Origin: UBA4421 sp028228615
GTDB lineage: Bacteria > Pseudomonadota > Gammaproteobacteria > Pseudomonadales > Azotimanducaceae
Reading direction: 5' to 3'
Assembly (NCBI GenBank): GCA_028228615.1
Contig: JAOJBS010000032.1
Span: 1 to 19,757, forward strand
Length of the DNA: 19,757 nt
How positions within the stretch are numbered: position 1 is the stretch's first letter; the number at the start of each line of letters is the position of its first letter. The position numbers and the translations under genes were made by a program. This document shows, piece after piece, positions 16,901 to 19,757 of the stretch. Under the pieces are notes generated by a model. The model was not told the origin of the DNA. It worked only from the letters and a program-made list of their open reading frames with translations, and did no database searches.

Positions 16901-18023
16901 TGCCGCTGAGATGGTCGCTTATGGTGGCGCCAGCGCCGTCGAAGTCGAGAAATATCTTGCGCTGTAGACTAATGCGATTAGAGCTATTGGACGTGTCACC
17001 CCGGTATTGTTCTTCTATACTAAAGTTGCTGTCGTTAGCGACAAGGTAGGTGGGCAATTCGTGCCATGGTCTAGGCAGGTCAATTTGGGTGGGGTCGAGT
17101 GTTTGCACTCCGCCAATTTTGACCCCCCTCAATGCGTTAGCAGATTTAAAACTCCAAGTTTCCTGCTCGGGCCAATTTTCAGTAGACCGGTTCATGCGCA
17201 GAGAGGTTGGGTTGTTCTTGTAGCGCGCATTGAGTTCAAGCTCCCATGTACCGGAGCGGGCCTGTATCAATAGATCACCGTTTTCTTCTATGCGGGCGGG
17301 CAGGGGCGAAACTAGAGACAAAATTTCACTGTCCTGTGGAAGGAACCTACCTAGCAATATTTCTCGAGGCTTGCCCGAAACGGCAATTTTTAAAATGCTC
17401 TTGCTGCGTAATGGAACAGCGTCGGTTATGCGACGAAATACCTCCACTTTCACATCGTCGCCTTTATCCGTGCCCTGTGCGCTTGGTTTTTCCGTACGTT
17501 GCAGCCACAGACGTCCAGATTCGTCAAAATCGGGTAGCGCAACCCGTTTGCCGTTAATGTCTAGATGAATAATGGCGCTGTCATATGGAATAGGCAGTGA
17601 TTGCGGTTGCTTGAGCCAACGCAAGCGACCAGTCACTTCATATTGACCAGACTCTAGGCGTGCTCTCGGGCGACCGTTGTGTGAAAGCACAGCCGGTGGG
17701 TGTTGTAGTTTTTTGTTCAGATAAACATTGACTCCTTCGGGCCATAGTTGTTCGTTGCCCACTAAACTTATCCAGCTGTCATCAAAGACCGTCCAAGTTT
17801 GGGTGAATTCTGCGCCTTCGCCATCAATCTTGAGTTTTAGAGTGCCAGGCCACGCGCATTTTTTAGAGTCCGCTGTTTGGCCAAAGTATGGGCAGGTGTG
17901 TTCTGGGACGCCGGCTAATATCCAGCCTTTCCACTTTGCCATTTCTGCGGGTGGCTCGGCTGTTGCGCCGGTTGAAGCTACGCTGTGTAAAGCGAGTAAC
18001 ATGAACAGAACAAATCGAAGCAT
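13929..18023 (-). CDS. Large two-part envelope membrane protein of unknown function
   Basis: I cannot assign a function. The 1364-residue frame is intact, starts at ATG 18023 with AAGG eight bases upstream, and ends at TAG 13929-13931. Residues 1-22 form a signal peptide. About 24-475 is an extended, beta-rich, Trp-rich periplasmic region opening with a cysteine module (C44, C56, CAWPG). Hydrophobic segments follow at about 476-494, 498-510, 516-533 and 540-563, then a soluble linker (566-683), a helix at 685-708, a basic loop, and a second signal-like helix at 728-747 ending PADAAA. A second beta-rich region (748-1178) opens with PECLPEC (C772, C776). Membrane segments lie near 1181-1201, 1217-1240, 1256-1279 and 1317-1340, with APDMQVVGNGS between the last two. 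The motif layout resembles large uncharacterised proteins I recall from other proteobacteria, from memory only. No enzyme motif was recognised. Envelope location is well supported; function is open. Confidence 0.85.
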   Translation of the reverse strand: MLRFVLFMLLALHSVASTGATAEPPAEMAKWKGWILAGVPEHTCPYFGQTADSKKCAWPGTLKLKIDGEGAEFTQTWTVFDDSWISLVGNEQLWPEGVNVYLNKKLQHPPAVLSHNGRPRARLESGQYEVTGRLRWLKQPQSLPIPYDSAIIHLDINGKRVALPDFDESGRLWLQRTEKPSAQGTDKGDDVKVEVFRRITDAVPLRSKSILKIAVSGKPREILLGRFLPQDSEILSLVSPLPARIEENGDLLIQARSGTWELELNARYKNNPTSLRMNRSTENWPEQETWSFKSANALRGVKIGGVQTLDPTQIDLPRPWHELPTYLVANDSNFSIEEQYRGDTSNSSNRISLQRKIFLDFDGAGATISDHLSGTMDRTPRLSAQPTLDLGRASLRGEPQLITQLEGESGKGVEIRDTNLNLDTVSRLENIQQLTATGWQHNIANLSADLELPPGWKLWHVSGPDEVTTSWLSRWTLWDIFLCLLISGAIFKLMGVRWAILSLATFALNYHESNMPLISWLILIFALPLLRVLPTGRVRSAINVAAYLTLFVLALGTLVFAVQQIRTSLYPQLEHRNATATSGFADTQRLVGKNTPRKVSEFEISSKLEGADLRDPLLEPVIDSLSVTQKSRSSPPLRKRYEPDSYTQTGPGQAIWRWNTVNLNWSGPVTKDAPLTIYLTGPVSTSVLLMLQTLMVVLLGIGFAFALIKTSKPNWGSDTDMWRNATTNSVNVLLISFMAYAAFPADAAANTGFPPEYLMNTWQQRLLEHPECLPECVSIDNTRVHVEDDRLTITMLVSSGIHIGLPIDQDASWQLRRVLVDNKDSQQFSLVGKKFWLNIPKGKSEVEIQALIVGDTVNLSFPLNPHNIALSAAGWDAFGLQNYTLPNRTLELQKRERSEQSELLVAVPVAPFVTVRRNLEIDLDWQLTTHVWRVAPEQGGFTVKIPLIKNEIVISEDIEVIEEGVERYLVIGFKPGQTAFTWNSIFEPTETIGLIAATHPWLTETWHFSNTPRWHAKFSGLTPVKEAPLRFAKTTWHPWPEEQVPISLTKPNATKGPSTTIEAVEVIHSPGQRSSDVTLKLQLLSSVEGDFVVPAPPDATLKHIRIGGRAVTVKDENKKIVLPLRPGLQSAEINWIVDGGATFRTSTLGLELPLKPNNISLSLNLPESRWPLYVGGPNLGPAMLLWGVLIVILGLAIGLGYVVKRQNLSIPVNTTQWVLLALGMSSISILSIVPVVLWFFAMEARSRLKTIGKRSFNLLQVGLAVLTVVAIYSLFLTIPASLLSAPDMQVVGNGSSNYYYHWFQDRAVDSLPQGYVISVSIWVYRLSMLLWSLWLVFALFKWEAWSWQCFSRDKIWHTDKVGAE

Positions 18024-18159
18024 TTTGCTAGCCTTGTGGTTGGTTGTAAGGGGCAGTGTTCTGGTAGGGTTTTGAACAGGGACAGGCTAGTCAAAGCGGA
18101 ACTTGGGTGTTTTAGGCCGATTTTCTTCTAAGTGGCTGAAAAACGATGATTAGCGGCAG

Positions 18160-18176
18160 AAATTCTGTTTGAATTT
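18160..18176. repeat. Small AT-rich palindrome (possible operator)
   Basis: AAATTC, five-base spacer TGTTT, GAATTT: perfect 6-bp arms just upstream of the tiny reading frames. The size and symmetry suit a dimeric repressor site, but short AT-rich palindromes also occur by chance, and no known operator was recognised. Confidence 0.3.
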
Positions 18177-18194
18177 GGAAGGAAAAACGCCAGT

Positions 18195-18296
18195 ATGTGC
18201 CTCGCTTTGCGCCGCGTGGATACCTTGCACAGATATTCCGCTCCGGGCAGCCATTTTTTTTGGTCGCTGCTGGCGGTGTTAGTGCTGATGCACTAG
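18195..18296 (+). CDS. Possible tiny ORF (33 aa) with hydrophobic C-terminus, in the secM position
   Basis: ATG 18195 opens a 33-codon frame with a basic N-terminus (RRV, HRY) and a hydrophobic end (HFFWSLLAVLVLM). GGAAGGA lies about 11 bases upstream, rather far for a ribosome-binding site. It crosses a run of eight T. An alternative frame from GTG 18197 to TAG 18320-18322 (41 residues) overlaps it and reads at least as protein-like (PRFAPRGYLAQIF, then a VSADALEQGW segment). At most one is likely to be real, or both may be remnants of a decayed gene. In E. coli the lpxC-secA interval carries secM, whose signal region is likewise basic then hydrophobic, but no SecM arrest sequence is present. 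Kept only as a candidate. Confidence 0.2.
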   Translation: MCLALRRVDTLHRYSAPGSHFFWSLLAVLVLMH

Positions 18297-18364
18297 AGCA
18301 GGGTTGGCAAGTTAAGCGTTAGTTGAATTGCATTGCTAAAGGTAATGTATTGCTGGCCGACTTT

Positions 18365-18393
18365 TTGTTATGTTCATATATGTTTTTGATAGT
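18365..18393 (+). promoter_or_regulatory. Candidate sigma70 promoter of the M23 peptidase gene
   Basis: TTGTTA (18365-18370), a spacer of exactly 17 bases, then GATAGT (18388-18393), each box matching four of six consensus bases. Transcription would start only about eight bases before ATG 18409, giving a very short leader, and no Shine-Dalgarno sequence precedes that ATG. Confidence 0.45.
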
Positions 18394-18408
18394 GAAATTT
18401 AGTCCTGC

Positions 18409-19317
18409 ATGAAAATTGTTCTGATCGACAAATTAGGTGATCCAAAAAACTTATCCATTAGCCCCTGGGGTGCAAAGGCTGCGGGCCTATTTTTTGTGGT
18501 TTTTTGTGCTGGAATTTTCTTTGCTGGCGCATCAATGGTGAAGCGCGACTTTGTAGATTCAGATGTCATAAGCAGCTGGCGCAGCCAATTAGCCGAGCAG
18601 AAGGGCTTGGTCGCAGAACTGCAAGGCAAGTCCGAAGCGCAAAGCCAAGCCGTTGGTCGTCAACTTGCGGAAATGCAGGGTAGGCTTTGGCGCATGGAGG
18701 CGCTGGCCTCTTATATGCACGAGTCTACTGGCTTGCCTCAAGACGAATTCAGTTTTGACCAACCTCTCGCTCAAGGCGGTCCAATAGACCCCAGCCAAAA
18801 AGTTATGCCCTGGGCGGATCTGCAGAGCGACCTTTCTTCCTTATCAACTCGTTTAGAGCGCCGCGAAAAAGAACTAGGCATTTTAGATGACGTATTGCTT
18901 GGTTATTACAGCGACGCAGCCGCCCAGCCCACAGGTAGACCTATCACCCAAGGGTGGATGTCCTCTCCATTCGGCAAGCGTGTAGATCCAATTAATGGTA
19001 AGCAAGCTTGGCACGCCGGCATGGACTTCGCTGGGCGTCATGGCTCCGATGTTATTGCCGTAGCAAACGGTGTGGTCACCTATGCAGGTAGACGCGATGG
19101 GTACGGCATGATGGTTGAAGTCAATCATGGCAACGATGTGAGTACTCGCTACGGGCATCATGACTCGTTATTAGTCACTCCTGGCCAGACTGTAAAAAGA
19201 GGCGACGTTATTGGCCGTATGGGTAGTAGCGGCAGGTCAACTGGACCTCACGTGCACTTCGAAGTTTTACGCAAAGGTAAAGCCATCAACCCGGCGAAAT
19301 TTGTTAATCGCGGATAA
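18409..19317 (+). CDS. Membrane-anchored M23 (LytM-type) peptidoglycan endopeptidase
   Basis: Predicted zinc metallopeptidase that cleaves stem-peptide crosslinks in the periplasm. It has 302 residues: a short cytoplasmic start (MKIVLIDKLG), one membrane helix at about 23-42, a helical stretch rich in Gln/Glu (about 50-105 and 138-160, likely coiled coil), then the M23 domain (about 180-297). The catalytic set is complete: zinc ligands H202 and D206 (HAGMD) and H283 (HVH, 281-283), with H250 (YGHH) and H281 as catalytic histidines, so it should be an active enzyme and not an EnvC/NlpD-type degenerate activator. An M23 gene just before secA is common in pseudomonad-type genomes. No Shine-Dalgarno sequence is visible; the start is chosen from the short basic-hydrophobic N-terminus typical of the group. 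Confidence 0.92.
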   Translation: MKIVLIDKLGDPKNLSISPWGAKAAGLFFVVFCAGIFFAGASMVKRDFVDSDVISSWRSQLAEQKGLVAELQGKSEAQSQAVGRQLAEMQGRLWRMEALASYMHESTGLPQDEFSFDQPLAQGGPIDPSQKVMPWADLQSDLSSLSTRLERREKELGILDDVLLGYYSDAAAQPTGRPITQGWMSSPFGKRVDPINGKQAWHAGMDFAGRHGSDVIAVANGVVTYAGRRDGYGMMVEVNHGNDVSTRYGHHDSLLVTPGQTVKRGDVIGRMGSSGRSTGPHVHFEVLRKGKAINPAKFVNRG

Positions 19318-19406
19318 ATTTCGCTATTGAATTGTAGTTCTGCAATTTGCCCCAAATAAAGACTCTAAGGGTGAATTTGCCGGTATAGAAATCGTCATTC
19401 AACCGC

Positions 19407-19412
19407 TACAAT
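19407..19412 (+). promoter_or_regulatory. Candidate -10 box for secA
   Basis: TACAAT matches five of six -10 bases and would place a transcription start about 30 bases before the secA ATG. The -35 at 17 bases (TATAGA, 19384-19389) is poor, so the call is tentative. No terminator was seen after the M23 gene, so read-through is also possible. Confidence 0.35.
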
Positions 19413-19448
19413 GCTCCTCCCCATTTTCTGCACATGTACATTTAGACC

Positions 19449-19757
19449 ATGGCTAACTTTCTAACGAGACTTTTTGGAACGAAGAATTCACGCGAGCTTG
19501 CACGTATGCAAAAAATCGTGGATACGGTGAACAACCAAGAAGCGAATTTCGACTCCAATACAGACTTGATCCAATTCACCGCAGATCTGCGTGCTAGGAA
19601 TGATGCCGGTGAATCACTAGATCAGTTGTTGCCCGAGGCTTTCGCGGCAGTGCGCGAAGCGGCAAAGCGAACCAAGGGCATGCGCCATTTCGACGTGCAG
19701 TTGATTGGTGGTATCACGTTGCACGAAGGGCGTATTGCGGAAATGCGCACGGGTGAA
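19449..19757 (+). CDS. secA: SecA, preprotein translocase ATPase, N-terminal fragment (3' end beyond window)
   Basis: Motor ATPase that drives proteins through SecYEG. Only the first 103 codons lie in the window, and the frame stays open to the last base. The N-terminal helix MANFLTRLFGTKNSREL is followed by RMQKIVDTVN, the LLPEAFAAVREAAKRTKGMRHFDVQL region and GGITLHEGRIAEMRTGE, which stops just before the expected Walker A GEGKT motif. This matches the start of E. coli SecA closely. The ATG at 19449 is the only sensible start, because an upstream in-frame ATG (19434) is followed by a stop two codons later. No clear Shine-Dalgarno sequence precedes it. secA downstream of lpxC and an M23 gene is the usual arrangement. 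Confidence 0.97.
   Translation, partial: MANFLTRLFGTKNSRELARMQKIVDTVNNQEANFDSNTDLIQFTADLRARNDAGESLDQLLPEAFAAVREAAKRTKGMRHFDVQLIGGITLHEGRIAEMRTGE

Larger units (their letters stand above)
18024..18408. other. Divergent intergenic region between the large membrane-protein gene and the M23 peptidase gene
   Basis: These 385 bases should hold promoters for both flanking genes. The plus-strand promoter candidate is listed separately. For the minus strand only an isolated TTGACT (plus-strand 18089-18094) resembles a -35 box, with no acceptable -10 at 16-18 bases. The middle holds a small palindrome and two overlapping tiny reading frames. No RNA gene, insertion sequence or long repeat was recognised. 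Confidence 0.6.

Noticed and set aside
18028..18090. CTAGCC...GGCTAG inverted repeat upstream of the large gene
   Set aside because: Six-base arms about 50 bases apart; expected by chance at this length.
1..19757. tRNA, rRNA, CRISPR array, insertion sequence, attachment site
   Set aside because: No cloverleaf, rRNA segment, regularly spaced repeat, transposase frame or terminal inverted repeats were recognised on either strand.

Overview
The window is the division and cell-wall (dcw) cluster of a gammaproteobacterium, followed by the lpxC-to-secA neighbourhood. Several features fit the Pseudomonas/Cellvibrio side of the class: a diaminopimelate-type MurE, an FtsZ tail ending LDYLDVPAFLRRQAD, lpxC directly after ftsZ, and a DUF721/DciA gene plus an M23 peptidase gene just before secA. 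Base composition is balanced and uniform. The genus cannot be named from the sequence.

Positions 1-12349 are one tightly packed plus-strand run: rsmH (5' end outside the window), ftsL, ftsI, murE, mraY, murD, ftsW, murC, ftsQ, ftsA, ftsZ. Nearly every junction is an overlap or abuts (TAG/ATG, TTGA, ATGA, TAATG, TGATG, an 8-base overlap), so strong translational coupling is likely. murF, murG and ddl, which normally sit inside this run in gammaproteobacteria, are absent without scars. A strong intrinsic terminator follows ftsZ. Then comes lpxC, the committed step of lipid A synthesis, with its own leader.

Positions 13475-18023 are on the minus strand: a short dciA (helicase loader, DUF721) and, upstream of it, one intact 1364-codon gene. 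That gene encodes a large envelope protein of unknown function, with a signal peptide, two extended beta-rich periplasmic regions and several membrane segments. The second half seems to repeat the architecture of the first, each beginning with a signal-like helix and a cysteine-pair module. This is the least explained and most interesting gene here.

Positions 18024-18408 form a divergent intergenic region. It holds overlapping tiny reading frames where enterobacteria carry secM, a small palindrome and a plausible sigma70 promoter. Downstream are a membrane-anchored M23 (LytM) endopeptidase with complete zinc ligands and the first 103 codons of secA, which runs off the window.

Together the plus-strand genes make lipid II (MurC, MurD, MurE, MraY), polymerise and crosslink septal wall (FtsW, FtsI), build the divisome (FtsL, FtsQ, FtsA, FtsZ), start lipid A synthesis (LpxC) and export proteins (SecA). 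MurF, MurG and Ddl must be encoded elsewhere.
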